Shown: positions 25,333 through 35,238, counted from the stretch's first letter. The stretch: 64,000 nucleotides of DNA from Actinacidiphila sp965342175 (GCF_965342175.1 NZ_CBDRBL010000032.1:1-64000); one strand, 5' to 3'. Notes: generated by a model from the letters alone, not told the origin. Numbers and translations: made by a program.

Positions 25333-27141
25333 ATGTCGCTCAGCGCTCTCCCCCACGCCGACCCGGGTGTCCCCGACACCCGCTCAGGCTTCCGATTGCT
25401 GCTCTGGCTGGAACAGCGCCAGCTCGGCGGCCAGATCAAGGCCACACTGTGGGGCACCCTCCACATGGCGGCCGTGGCCTGCTTCCCGGCCGCCGTCGGC
25501 ATCGCCGTACAGGCCGTCGTCGACGGCTCCGGCGGCCGGCTCGCGCTCGCGGGCGGCATGATCCTCGCCCTGGGCCTGGTGGCCGCCGCGGGCGACACCA
25601 TGCTGCACCGCAGCGCCGTCACCAACTGGATCACCGCTGCCGCCCGGGTACAGCTCCTGCTGTCGCGCAAGACCCTGGAGTTGGGCGCGCTGCTCACCCG
25701 GCGGGTGGCGGCGGGCGAGGTCGTCGCGGTCAGCACCGGCGACGTCGAGAAGATCGGCTGGTTCGTCGAGGCGCTGGCCCGCTTCGCCTGCTCCCTGCTC
25801 GCGACCGTCGGCGTCACCGTGGCGCTGCTGGTCTATCGGCCCGAGCTGGGGCTGATCGTCGCCGCGGGCATCCCCGTGCTGGCGCTGGCGGTGCTGCCGT
25901 TGCTGCCGCACGCGACACGGCGCGCCGACGAGCAGCGCGCCAAGGCGGGCAAGGCCACCGAACTCGCCTCCGACACCGTGGCCGGTCTGCGCGTGCTGCG
26001 CGGCATCGGCGGCGAGGAGCAGTTCCTGTCCCGCTACCGGCGGGCCTCCCAGGAGGTGCGCGGCGCCGCCGTCCGCAGCGCCCGGATGTGGGCGCTGATC
26101 AACGCCGTGCAGGTGGCCCTGCCCGGGCTGCTGCTGCTCGCGGTGACCTGGTACGGCGCGCGGCTGGCGCTGGAGGGACGGATCGCGGTCGGGGAGCTGG
26201 TCACCGTCTACGGGACGGTGGTCTTCCTGCTGTTCCCGCTGCGGGGCTTCGAGGAGATCGCGATGGCGTACTCCTTCTCCCGTCCGTCCGCCGCACGTGC
26301 CGCCGCCGTGCTCTCCCTGCGGCGGGACACCGATGGCGCCGACCGCGGGAGCAGAGGGCACGCGGGCCCGCTGCCGGCCGGCGACCTCTACGACCCGCTG
26401 TCAGGGCTGCTCGCCCCGGCCGGAGAGCTGACCGCCGTGGTGTGCGGAGACCCGGACGCGGCGGGCGCGCTCGCCGACCGCCTGGGCGGGCACAGCCCCA
26501 CCGCAACGGGCGACGCCCCGTCGGTGCTGCTCGGCGGGAAGGCGCTGGACGACCTGCCGCTGGCGTCGGCACGCGCGGCCGTACTGGTGCAGGACAAGGA
26601 CCCTGTGCTGCTGTCCGGCACGCTGTCCGCGCTGCTGGACGTCCCCGCCTCCGGTCGGGTCGGCGCGGCCGAGGCCCTCGAGGCGGCACAGTGCGGCGAC
26701 GTGCTCGAGGCGCTGGCACAGGCCTCGGTGGACGCCTCCGGGGACCCGATGCGCACCCGGATCACCGAGCGGGGGCGCTCCCTGTCGGGCGGCCAGCGGC
26801 AGCGGCTCGCGCTGGCCCGCTCGCTCGTCGCCGACCCGGAGGTCCTGGTGCTGGACGAGCCGACCAGCGCCGTCGACACGCACACCGAGGCCCGGATCGC
26901 CCGCGGTCTCAAGGCGCTGCGCGCCGACCGGACGACGGTGGTCCTCACCTCGAGCCCGTTGCTGCTCGACCTAGCGGACCGCGTGGTGTTCGTCGACGAC
27001 GGCGCGGTGCGGGCCTGCGGCACCCACCGTGAGCTGCTGCGCTCCGACGTCGGCTACCGCGCCGTCGTCACCCGCGACAGCGAGCAGGAGGAGCCCTCAG
27101 GGAAGGCAACGCGACTCGAGAAAGCCGAGGAAACCGCATGA
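25333..27141 (+). CDS. ABC exporter subunit with degenerate ATP site
   Basis: A 602-residue exporter half with six membrane helices (about 30-310). The ATPase domain lacks Walker A: where GxxGxGKST should be it reads VVCGDPDAAGALADRLGG, with no P-loop lysine. The H-loop histidine is also gone (VVLTSSPLLLDLAD). The signature LSGGQRQRLALAR, Walker B VLVLDEPTSAVD and Q-loop LVQDKDPVLL remain. It overlaps the next gene (ATGA), whose ATPase has the opposite defects, so the two must pair. The ribosome binding site before the ATG is weak; upstream in-frame starts to 25075 are possible but overlap the divergent lipoprotein gene. Confidence 0.88.
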   Translation: MSLSALPHADPGVPDTRSGFRLLLWLEQRQLGGQIKATLWGTLHMAAVACFPAAVGIAVQAVVDGSGGRLALAGGMILALGLVAAAGDTMLHRSAVTNWITAAARVQLLLSRKTLELGALLTRRVAAGEVVAVSTGDVEKIGWFVEALARFACSLLATVGVTVALLVYRPELGLIVAAGIPVLALAVLPLLPHATRRADEQRAKAGKATELASDTVAGLRVLRGIGGEEQFLSRYRRASQEVRGAAVRSARMWALINAVQVALPGLLLLAVTWYGARLALEGRIAVGELVTVYGTVVFLLFPLRGFEEIAMAYSFSRPSAARAAAVLSLRRDTDGADRGSRGHAGPLPAGDLYDPLSGLLAPAGELTAVVCGDPDAAGALADRLGGHSPTATGDAPSVLLGGKALDDLPLASARAAVLVQDKDPVLLSGTLSALLDVPASGRVGAAEALEAAQCGDVLEALAQASVDASGDPMRTRITERGRSLSGGQRQRLALARSLVADPEVLVLDEPTSAVDTHTEARIARGLKALRADRTTVVLTSSPLLLDLADRVVFVDDGAVRACGTHRELLRSDVGYRAVVTRDSEQEEPSGKATRLEKAEETA

Positions 27142-28919
27142 TCGGCGTGAAACCTCCGGAGTACGACCCGGCAGCGCCACGGCAGGCGACGACCCTGCCG
27201 GTCGGCTCGCCCGCCACGGTGCGCCGTTACGTCGGCGAACTGGCCCGGCGGCACCGGGGAGCGTTCGCGCTGCTCGTCACGGTGAACGCCGTAGCCGTCG
27301 TCGCCTCCATGGTCGGCCCCTACCTGCTGGGCGGTCTCGTCGAGGACCTGGCGTCGGGCGAGCGCGACCTGCACATCGGACGCACCATTGCGCTGTTCGC
27401 CGCGGCGCTCGCCGTGCAGACCGTGTTCGTCCGCGAGGTGCGGCTGCGCGGCGCGGTCCTCGGCGAGCTGATGCTCGCCGACCTGCGTGAGGACTTCCTC
27501 GTACGGTCCGTGGGCCTGCCCCCCGGCGTCCTGGAACGGGCGGGCACCGGCGACCTGCTCTCCCGTATCACCACCGACATCGACCGGCTGTCCAACGCCA
27601 TGCGGGAGGCCGTGCCGCAGCTGGCGGTCGCCGTGGTGTGGAGCGGCCTGCTGCTCGGCGCGCTGACGGCCACCTCGCCTCCGCTGGCGCTGGCGGTGCT
27701 GGTGGCCGTGCCGGTGCTGCTCGTCGGGTGCCGCTGGTACTTCCGGCGCGCGCCGCGTGCGTACCGCTCCGAGGCGGCCGGCTACGCCGCCGTCTCGGCG
27801 GTCCTCGCGGAGTCGGTGGACGCCGGGCGCACCATCGAGGCGCACCGGCTCGGCGACCGCCGCGAGGAGCTGTCACGCACCCGCATCCGCCAGTGGGTGG
27901 CGTGGGAGCGCTACACGCTGTGGCTGCGCAGCGTGCTCTTCCCCGTGATCAATGTGACGTACACGCTCATCCTCGCGTCGGTCTTGATGATCGGCGGCGC
28001 GTTGGTGCTGCACGGCATGGTGTCGGTGGGCGAGCTGACGACGGGCGCGCTGTACGCGCAGATGCTGGTCGACCCGATCAACCTGATCCTGCGCTGGTAC
28101 GACGAGCTCCAGGTGGCGCAGGTGTCGCTGGCCCGGCTGGTCGGCGTCCGGGAGGTCGAACCGGGCGCCGCGGACGAGCGGGTCGCGCCCGACGGCCGCG
28201 ACGTTCACGCCGACGAGGTGCGCTTCGGATACCGGGCCGGCAGCGACGTGCTGCACGGGGTGAGCCTGCGGGTCCGACCCGGGACCCGGCTGGCCCTCGT
28301 CGGCCCGTCCGGGGCGGGCAAGTCGACGCTGGGACGGCTGCTGGCCGGCATCTACAGCCCCCGGGCCGGCGAGGTCACCCTGGGCGGCGCCGAGCTCGCC
28401 CGGATGCCGGCGGAACGGGTGCGCGAGCACGTGGCCCTGGTCAACCAGGAACACCATGTCTTCGTCGGCAGCCTCAGGGACAACCTGCTGCTCGCCCGCG
28501 CGCAGGCCGGCGACGAGGAGCTGTGGGCGGCGCTGACCGCGGTGGACGCCGACGGCTGGGCACGGGCGCTCGCGGAGGGCCTGGACACCGAGGTCGGCTC
28601 CGGCGGCACCGCGCTGACCCCGGCCCAGGCCCAGCAGGTGGCGCTGGCACGACTGGTCCTCGCCGACCCGCACACCCTGGTGCTGGACGAGGCCACCTCG
28701 CTGCTGGACCCCCGCGCGGCGCGTCATCTGGAGCGGTCGCTGGCTCGCGTGCTGGACGGCAGGACCGTGGTGGCGATCGCGCACCGGCTGCACACCGCGC
28801 ACGACGCGGACCTGATCGCGGTGGTCGAGGACGGCCGCATCAGCGAGTTGGGCAGTCACCACCAGCTGGTGGAGGCCGAAGGCGCGTACGCGGCGCTGTG
28901 GCGGTCCTGGCACGGGTAG
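27138..28919 (+). CDS. ABC exporter subunit with intact Walker A, degenerate signature
   Basis: A 593-residue partner of the previous gene. The membrane domain spans about 25-320. The ATPase has Walker A VGPSGAGKSTLGRLL, Q-loop LVNQEHHVFVGSL, Walker B LVLDEATSLLD and H-loop AIAHRLHTAHDAD, all intact. The signature LSGGQ is replaced by LTPAQAQQVALAR. Combined with its partner, one composite site (this Walker A plus the partner's LSGGQ) is complete and the other is dead. This is the architecture of asymmetric heterodimeric exporters such as BmrCD or TM287/288. Substrate unknown. Confidence 0.9.
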   Translation: MIGVKPPEYDPAAPRQATTLPVGSPATVRRYVGELARRHRGAFALLVTVNAVAVVASMVGPYLLGGLVEDLASGERDLHIGRTIALFAAALAVQTVFVREVRLRGAVLGELMLADLREDFLVRSVGLPPGVLERAGTGDLLSRITTDIDRLSNAMREAVPQLAVAVVWSGLLLGALTATSPPLALAVLVAVPVLLVGCRWYFRRAPRAYRSEAAGYAAVSAVLAESVDAGRTIEAHRLGDRREELSRTRIRQWVAWERYTLWLRSVLFPVINVTYTLILASVLMIGGALVLHGMVSVGELTTGALYAQMLVDPINLILRWYDELQVAQVSLARLVGVREVEPGAADERVAPDGRDVHADEVRFGYRAGSDVLHGVSLRVRPGTRLALVGPSGAGKSTLGRLLAGIYSPRAGEVTLGGAELARMPAERVREHVALVNQEHHVFVGSLRDNLLLARAQAGDEELWAALTAVDADGWARALAEGLDTEVGSGGTALTPAQAQQVALARLVLADPHTLVLDEATSLLDPRAARHLERSLARVLDGRTVVAIAHRLHTAHDADLIAVVEDGRISELGSHHQLVEAEGAYAALWRSWHG

Positions 28920-28967
28920 TGCGGACCGGCACAACGCCGCGTCGCGGTGGCGCGAAGGTGGGGGCGC

Positions 28968-29759
28968 TCAGCCGAACAACAGCGCTCCTGCCGCGCCCAC
29001 ACCGCCGATCGCGAAGAAGATCGGGGTCAGCACCTTGACCTCGACCTTGCTGCCGGCGCGGAAGCGCATGGGCTTGGGCGTGCCGATCGGGTACCAGCGC
29101 CTGCGCCCGATCGGGATGGGCCACAGCACCGGGCAGCCGGACATGGTCAGGGCGTCGCCGAGGCAGTGCACGATGGATCCCAGCACGATGGGGATGCCGA
29201 TCCACAGGTACTGCTGGTCGGGCTGGGTGAACAGCCAGCCCTTGCCGCTTGCGGTGCTGTCCAGGGCGTCCGCCAGCACCCAGGCGCTGGTCGCGCCGAG
29301 CAGCCACACCAGGACGTCGCTGGAGACCCTGGCCTGCCGCCACAGCAGCCCCTCGACGGCCAGGACGGCATGTACGAAGAGGATGACGAGCACCGCCCAC
29401 CGGCCGCCCACCAAAGCCACCCCGGAGGCGGCCGCGCCCATCAGGACCGCCCACAGCCATGTGTGGGTGAGGGTGCGGTGCCCGCCCTGGCGCACGGGGT
29501 CGCCGGGCTTGCGGGTCCTCTTGTAGGCGGCGAACGACAGCTTGTCGATGATCTCGCACAGCCCGCGCGATATGGGGCCGAAGGCGCGCGAAATCGTCGC
29601 GGCCTTGTGGTCGAGGTCGGGGGCGAGAGCCGCGCCGGCGCAGATCAGCGCCCCGACCACGATCGTCGGCCAGGGCATCGGATGACCGAGTCCCGCGGAG
29701 ATCGCTCCCAGCGACAGCCACGCCGCCGCTCCGGAGATGGAATGTGCCGGTCCCATCAT
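28968..29759 (-). CDS. YdjM-type membrane-bound metal-dependent hydrolase
   Basis: A 263-residue integral membrane protein of the YdjM/DUF457 family. The conserved acidic and histidine residues are in MGPAHSISGAAAWL (N terminus), GAALAPDLDHKAATISR and QGGHRTLTHTWLWAV, and again in LGSIVHCLGDALTMSGCPVLWP, all beside hydrophobic helices. Family members are presumed lipid- or membrane-acting hydrolases. There are about five membrane segments. Two adjacent ATG codons (29759, 29756) are possible starts behind GGGCGGG. Confidence 0.85.
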   Translation of the reverse strand: MMGPAHSISGAAAWLSLGAISAGLGHPMPWPTIVVGALICAGAALAPDLDHKAATISRAFGPISRGLCEIIDKLSFAAYKRTRKPGDPVRQGGHRTLTHTWLWAVLMGAAASGVALVGGRWAVLVILFVHAVLAVEGLLWRQARVSSDVLVWLLGATSAWVLADALDSTASGKGWLFTQPDQQYLWIGIPIVLGSIVHCLGDALTMSGCPVLWPIPIGRRRWYPIGTPKPMRFRAGSKVEVKVLTPIFFAIGGVGAAGALLFG

Positions 29760-29892
29760 GGTGTGTATCCCGCCCTTTCGACCGCTCTTGCAGCGGACTT
29801 GACGCCCAGTCGACGGCACACCATACCGTTGGTCGATCTTCGTGAGGCCCGCCGGTTCACCCCCTGGCCCGGGAGGCAGGCAAGATGGTGGG

Positions 29893-32406
29893 GTGACCCT
29901 CATCGACCAGCTGCCTGCCGAGCCCGATCCCGACGCCCTCTTCGAGGCCTTCTCGTCCTGGGCGGAGGGCCGCGGCATCTCCCTCTACCCCGCCCAGGAG
30001 GAGGCGCTGATCGAGGTGGTGTCGGGGGCGAACGTCATCCTGTCGACGCCCACCGGCTCGGGGAAGAGCCTTGTCGCGGCCGGTGCGCACTTCGCCGCTC
30101 TCGCCCGTGACGAGGTCACCTTCTACACCGCCCCGATCAAGGCGCTGGTGTCGGAGAAGTTCTTCGACCTGTGCAAGCTCTTCGGTACCGAGAACGTCGG
30201 CATGCTGACCGGTGACGCCTCCGTCAACCCGGACGCGCCCGTCATCTGCTGCACGGCTGAGGTGCTGGCGTCGATAGCGCTGCGCGACGGCAAGGACGCG
30301 GACATCGGCCAGGTCGTCATGGACGAGTTCCACTTCTACGCCGAGCCCGACCGCGGCTGGGCGTGGCAGATCCCCCTGCTGGAGCTTCCCCAGGCCCAGT
30401 TCCTGCTCATGTCGGCGACGCTCGGCGACGTCACGCGCTTCGAGAAGGACCTCACGCGCCGCACCGGCCGTCCCACGGCCGTCGTGCGCTCGGCGACGCG
30501 GCCGGTACCGCTGTCGTACGAGTACCGGCTCACCCCGCTCACCGAGACGCTGACCGAGCTGCTGGAGACGCGCCAGGCCCCGGTCTACATCGTGCACTTC
30601 ACGCAGGCGGCGGCCGTGGAGCGGGCGCAGGCGCTGATGAGCATCAACATGTGCACGCGCGCCGAGAAGGACGCCATCGCGGAGCTCATCGGGAACTTCC
30701 GCTTCACCACGAAGTTCGGCCGCAACCTGTCCCGTTACGTCCGGCACGGCATCGGGGTGCACCACGCCGGCATGCTGCCCAAGTACCGGCGCCTGGTGGA
30801 GAAGCTGGCACAGGCCGGACTGCTGAAGGTCATCTGCGGCACGGACACCCTGGGTGTCGGCGTCAACGTGCCGATCCGCACCGTGCTCTTCACCGCCCTG
30901 ACCAAGTACGACGGCAGCCGTGTCCGGGTGTTGCGCTCCCGTGAGTTCCATCAGATCGCGGGCCGCGCCGGGCGCGCCGGATTCGACACCTCCGGTTTCG
31001 TGGTGGCCCAGGCGCCCGAGCACGTGATCGAGAACGAGAAGGCCCTCGCGAAGGCCGGCGACGACCCGAAGAAGCGCCGCAAGGTGGTGCGCAAGAAGGC
31101 GCCCGAGGGCTTCGTCGGGTGGACGGAGAACACCTTCGAGAAACTGATCGCCTCCGACCCCGAACCGCTCACCTCCCGGTTCCGCGTGACCCACGCCATG
31201 CTGCTGTCGGTCATCGCGCGCCCCGGCAACGCCTTCGACGCGATGCGGCGGCTGCTGGAGGACAACCACGAGGACCGCAGGTCCCAGCTGCGGCACATCC
31301 GCCGGGCCATCGCGATCTACCGCTCGCTGCTCGCGGGCGGGGTCGTGGAGCGGCTGGACGAGCCCGACGAGGAGGGGCGCATCGTCCGGCTGACGGTGGA
31401 TCTGCAGCAGGACTTCGCGCTCAACCAGCCGCTGTCCACCTTCGCACTGGCCGCGTTCGAACTGCTGGACCCGGAGTCCCCCTCCTATGCGCTGGACATG
31501 CTGTCGGTGATCGAGTCGACCCTCGACGATCCGCGGCAGATCCTCGCTGCCCAGGAGAACAAGGCCCGCGGCGAGGCCGTCGCGGCGATGAAGGCCGACG
31601 GGGTCGAGTACGAGGAGCGGATGGAGCGGCTGCAGGACATCTCGTACCCCAAGCCGCTGGAGGAGGTGCTGTCGCACGCCTACGGCGTGTACCGCAAGAG
31701 CCATCCGTGGGTCGGCGACCACCCGCTGTCGCCCAAGTCGGTCGTGCGCGACATGTACGAACGGGCGATGACCTTCTCCGAGTTCGTCTCCCACTACGAA
31801 CTGGCCAGGACCGAGGGCATCGTGCTGCGCTACCTGGCGGGCGCGTACAAGGCCCTGGAGCACACCGTCCCGGACGACCTGAAGTCGGAGGACCTGCAGG
31901 ACCTCATCGCCTGGCTCGGCGAGCTGGTCCGCCAGGTGGACTCCAGTCTGCTCGACGAGTGGGAACAGCTCGCCAACCCCGCGGAGCTGACGGCCGAGGA
32001 GGCCCAGGAGCGCGCCGACCAGGTCAAGCCCGTCACGGCCAACGCCCGTGCCTTCCGGGTCCTGGTGCGCAACGCCATGTTCCGCCGGGTCGAGCTGGCC
32101 GCGCTGGAGCGGTTCGGTGAACTCGGCGAGATGGACGCCTCGTCCGGCTGGGACGCGGACGCGTGGGCCGAGGCGATGGACGCCTACTGGGACGAGTACC
32201 AGGACCTGGGCACCGGCCCCGACGCACGCGGGCCGAAGCTCCTGCAGATCGAGGAGCGTCCCGACGAGGGGCTGTGGAAGGTCCGGCAGACCTTCGCGGA
32301 CCCCGAGGGCGACCACGACTGGGGCATCTCCGCCGAGATCGACCTCACCGCCTCCGACGAGGAGGGCCGCGCGGTGGTCAAGGTGACCGCTGTGGGGGCG
32401 CTGTGA
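29893..32406 (+). CDS. DEAD/DEAH-box helicase with DUF3516-type C-terminal region
   Basis: An 837-residue SF2 helicase; GTG at 29893. Helicase motifs are in order: Q-region SLYPAQEEALIEV, I STPTGSGKSLVAAG, II MDEFHFY (a DEVH variant), III LLMSATLGD, IV YIVHFTQ, V GTDTLGVGVNVPIR and VI HQIAGRAGRAGF. The core resembles Ski2/Mtr4-like RNA helicases. The C-terminal 400 residues, rich in charged helices, match a domain restricted to actinobacterial relatives (DUF3516, from memory). Probably acts in RNA processing or turnover. It is followed 37 bp later by the thioesterase gene. Confidence 0.9.
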   Translation: MTLIDQLPAEPDPDALFEAFSSWAEGRGISLYPAQEEALIEVVSGANVILSTPTGSGKSLVAAGAHFAALARDEVTFYTAPIKALVSEKFFDLCKLFGTENVGMLTGDASVNPDAPVICCTAEVLASIALRDGKDADIGQVVMDEFHFYAEPDRGWAWQIPLLELPQAQFLLMSATLGDVTRFEKDLTRRTGRPTAVVRSATRPVPLSYEYRLTPLTETLTELLETRQAPVYIVHFTQAAAVERAQALMSINMCTRAEKDAIAELIGNFRFTTKFGRNLSRYVRHGIGVHHAGMLPKYRRLVEKLAQAGLLKVICGTDTLGVGVNVPIRTVLFTALTKYDGSRVRVLRSREFHQIAGRAGRAGFDTSGFVVAQAPEHVIENEKALAKAGDDPKKRRKVVRKKAPEGFVGWTENTFEKLIASDPEPLTSRFRVTHAMLLSVIARPGNAFDAMRRLLEDNHEDRRSQLRHIRRAIAIYRSLLAGGVVERLDEPDEEGRIVRLTVDLQQDFALNQPLSTFALAAFELLDPESPSYALDMLSVIESTLDDPRQILAAQENKARGEAVAAMKADGVEYEERMERLQDISYPKPLEEVLSHAYGVYRKSHPWVGDHPLSPKSVVRDMYERAMTFSEFVSHYELARTEGIVLRYLAGAYKALEHTVPDDLKSEDLQDLIAWLGELVRQVDSSLLDEWEQLANPAELTAEEAQERADQVKPVTANARAFRVLVRNAMFRRVELAALERFGELGEMDASSGWDADAWAEAMDAYWDEYQDLGTGPDARGPKLLQIEERPDEGLWKVRQTFADPEGDHDWGISAEIDLTASDEEGRAVVKVTAVGAL

Positions 32407-32443
32407 CCGAGGGAGCGGCGGCCCGGCGGAAGGGACGCGACCG

Positions 32444-33310
32444 GTGACCAACCCCGCCGAGCGGCTGGTGGACCTCCTCGATCTGGAGCGGATCGAGGAG
32501 GACATCTTCCGCGGGAGAAGCCCTCAGGAACGCCTCCAGCGGGTGTTCGGCGGCCAGGTGGCGGGCCAGGCCCTGGTCGCGGCCGGCCGCACCACGGACG
32601 GCAGCCGTCCGGTGCACTCCCTGCACGCGTACTTCCTGCGGCCGGGGCGCCCCGGAGTGCCGATCGTGTACCAGGTGGAGCGGATCCGCGACGGCCGCTC
32701 CTTCACCACGCGGCGCGTGGTCGCGGTGCAGCAGGGACGGACGATCTTCCATCTGACCGCCTCCTTCCACGCGCCGGAGCCAGGGTTCGAGCACCAGTTG
32801 CCGATGCGCGGGGTGCCGGCACCGGAGAGCCTGCCGAAGCTGGGCGACGAGCTCCGCGAGCACCTCGGCGACCTGCCAGAGCAGTTGGAGCGGATGGCGC
32901 GACGGCAGCCGTTCGACATCCGCTACGTGGACCGGCTGCGCTGGACCGCCGAGGAGATCGAGGGCGCCGAGCCGCGCAGCGCCGTCTGGATGCGCGCGGT
33001 GGGCCCGCTCGGGGACGATCCCCTGGTGCACACCTGCGCCCTGACGTACGCCAGCGACATGATGCTGCTCGACGCGGTGCGCGTGCCGGTCGAGCCCCTG
33101 TGGGGGCCGCGCGGTTTCGACATGGCCTCGCTGGACCACGCCATGTGGTTCCACCGGCCGTTCCGCACCGACGAGTGGTTCCTCTACGACCAGGAGTCCC
33201 CCGTCGCGACCGGGGCGCGTGGACTGGCCCGCGGGCGCATCTACGACCGCGAGGGCCGGCTGCTGGTCTCCGTCGTCCAGGAGGGGCTGTTCCGCAAGCA
33301 CGGCGGCTGA
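32444..33310 (+). CDS. tesB: Acyl-CoA thioesterase II
   Basis: A 288-residue double-hotdog thioesterase (TesB type), GTG start. It contains QRVFGGQVAGQALVAA, VHSLHAYFLRPG, RDGRSFTTRRVVAVQ and, in the second hotdog, ASDMMLLDAV, MASLDHAMWFHRPF and WFLYDQESP, with the Asp/Thr/Gln catalytic triad region preserved. It hydrolyses medium- and long-chain acyl-CoA in the cytoplasm. It lies in a likely operon with the helicase gene, although no functional link is evident. Confidence 0.94.
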   Translation: MTNPAERLVDLLDLERIEEDIFRGRSPQERLQRVFGGQVAGQALVAAGRTTDGSRPVHSLHAYFLRPGRPGVPIVYQVERIRDGRSFTTRRVVAVQQGRTIFHLTASFHAPEPGFEHQLPMRGVPAPESLPKLGDELREHLGDLPEQLERMARRQPFDIRYVDRLRWTAEEIEGAEPRSAVWMRAVGPLGDDPLVHTCALTYASDMMLLDAVRVPVEPLWGPRGFDMASLDHAMWFHRPFRTDEWFLYDQESPVATGARGLARGRIYDREGRLLVSVVQEGLFRKHGG

Positions 33311-33405
33311 GCGTCCCGTCTCACGAGTCCGGCCCTCCCCGCCGGCGCCAGGGTCGGCCCGAGGCCGGTGCCCGAGGCGGGCGTTCCCAGGCCGCGCGCC
33401 CCGGC

Positions 33406-35238
33406 TCAGCTCATGCGGAAGACCGGGCCCTTGGGTGTGAAGGGAAGGCGGCCGTCGTGGCGGATCAGGAAGGCGTGGGTGCGACGGATCCGCAGGACGT
33501 CGCATTCACCGTCGGTGATCAGCAGGATCGGTGCCGTCGGAGGGAAGTCGGGGGCGCGGAGGAGGAGGTCGACACCCGGCTGCAGCACGGTGCCGCCGCG
33601 GCCCCTGACCCGCACGCGGTCAGCGATCTCGGTCACCGGCAGGTAGCCCGCGTCGAAGGGGGCGACGTCGCAGAACACCACGCGGGCGGCGGTCACATCG
33701 CGGGCGGTGGCGTAGGACGCGATGGCGCCGAGCGCCTTGCCCAGCAGCGTCCGGTCCATGGATGCGGAGGTGTCCAGGACCACACCGAAGGTGCAGCGGG
33801 CCACTTCCTGCGGCGGGTGGCTGCGGCCGGCACGGGGGATGTCCGGCGTGGACGCCTGCCGCCGGGAAGGACGGGCGAAGCTGCGTACGGCCTCGGGGCG
33901 GGGCACGTACTCGTCGAACCAGCGGGCCAGCCTCGCGTCCCAGGGCAGCGGCGGCTGGGAGAGCGCGCGGATCTCCTCGACGAGGCCGCCCGGCAGGAGC
34001 CCCCGTTCGCGCCGGTGCATCTCGAAGCCCTGGAGCAGACCGCGCCGGTAGAACTCGTCCAGGTCCACCCACGCGGGCGCGCTCTCCCCGGGTCGGGGCA
34101 GCGGCTCGCCCAGGATGTCGCCGAGGCCCTTGCCGCGCAGTGTGGCCAACCGCCGCAACCGCCGCTGGTCCCCGGCGATGCGGTCATAGACCTCCTCGCT
34201 CGACAGCCCGGCCAGGGCCGGGTCGTGCAGCAGGCCCTCGGGCATCTGCCCGACACCCATCTCCAGCAGCCAGCCGTTGACCACGTAATCGGCTGCGACG
34301 TTGAACAGGTAGGGATCCCGGCCGCCCAGGCGCTCACCGTGGCGCAGCGCGGCGTGCAGCATCTCGTGGGCGAGGACGAACCGCCATTCCTCGTCGGTGT
34401 ACCGGCACAGGGGATTGAGGTAGATCTCCCCCGCCTCGGCGTTGACCGCCGCCACCAAGATCCGCTGGGCACGGGCGAGTTCGGCGTCGGCGACCAAGGT
34501 CATCCCGGCGGCGATGCCACCGAGCAGCGGGAAGGAGGAGACGAACCAGCTCAGGGCGCGCTCCCACGGACGCAGCGGGCGTCTGTCCCCGGTAAGCTCC
34601 TCGCGCCGGCCTCCGGCGACGTCCAGAGCCGCCGACATCGTCCTGGTCAGGGCGGCGACGAAAGCGACGGTCCAGTCCTCCGGTTCGCGCCAGTAACCGA
34701 TCCAGGGCCGGAGCACCTGGTCCGGCTCCGCGCCCGCGGTGCCGCCCGACGCGAACTCGGCCGGGATGCCGTCGCGGCGCCAGCGTGCGGCGAGCTGCTC
34801 CTCGTCGCCGTCCGGGAAGAGCTCGGGCAGCGGGACGGGTGCCCGGCCCACGGAGAAGGTCTCCAGGAAACGGTTGACCACCGTGCAGCGGGCGGCCAGC
34901 TCGAACCGGTCGGGCTGGTGCCGCTCGCCCCGGGCGGCCGGCACGTGCCCGAGACCGAGGTGCAGGAGACTGTGCGCGAGCACCCAGGCCCACTCCTCCG
35001 GCTCGGCGCGGCGCAGGGGGTCGACGTGCACGACGCCGTTGGAGGTCACCGCGGCCCAGCCGTCGCCGGGGTGCTCCGCGCACTCCTTGCTCCGGCACAG
35101 GCGGCCGTCGACGGTGACGAGCGGGGCGAGGGCTGTGTTGTGGCGCAGCAGCTCCACCCCCGCGGCGAACGCCTCGGCCGCGGGGTCCTTGCGGGATGCC
35201 GACCGCTCCCGGGACCTGGCACCGTGCGAGCCGCTCAC
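33406..35238 (-). CDS. vWA protein with two DUF2201-type metallopeptidase modules
   Basis: A 610-residue protein starting at a GTG that overlaps the MoxR stop (GTGA). Residues 240-340 form a putative metallopeptidase module with the zinc motif HEMLHAALRH (291-300) and DYVVNGWLLEMGVGQMPEG. Residues 65-140 repeat the same layout (VDPLRRAEPEEWAWVLAH, HSLLHLGLGH at 89-98, VVNRFLETFSVG) but the catalytic Glu is Ser, so this copy is likely inactive. A C-terminal vWA-like domain starts near 478 with the metal-binding DTSASMD (489-495) and ends with LLITDGECD. It is the expected partner of the MoxR ATPase; such pairs remodel or metallate client complexes. Confidence 0.85.
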   Translation of the reverse strand: MSGSHGARSRERSASRKDPAAEAFAAGVELLRHNTALAPLVTVDGRLCRSKECAEHPGDGWAAVTSNGVVHVDPLRRAEPEEWAWVLAHSLLHLGLGHVPAARGERHQPDRFELAARCTVVNRFLETFSVGRAPVPLPELFPDGDEEQLAARWRRDGIPAEFASGGTAGAEPDQVLRPWIGYWREPEDWTVAFVAALTRTMSAALDVAGGRREELTGDRRPLRPWERALSWFVSSFPLLGGIAAGMTLVADAELARAQRILVAAVNAEAGEIYLNPLCRYTDEEWRFVLAHEMLHAALRHGERLGGRDPYLFNVAADYVVNGWLLEMGVGQMPEGLLHDPALAGLSSEEVYDRIAGDQRRLRRLATLRGKGLGDILGEPLPRPGESAPAWVDLDEFYRRGLLQGFEMHRRERGLLPGGLVEEIRALSQPPLPWDARLARWFDEYVPRPEAVRSFARPSRRQASTPDIPRAGRSHPPQEVARCTFGVVLDTSASMDRTLLGKALGAIASYATARDVTAARVVFCDVAPFDAGYLPVTEIADRVRVRGRGGTVLQPGVDLLLRAPDFPPTAPILLITDGECDVLRIRRTHAFLIRHDGRLPFTPKGPVFRMS

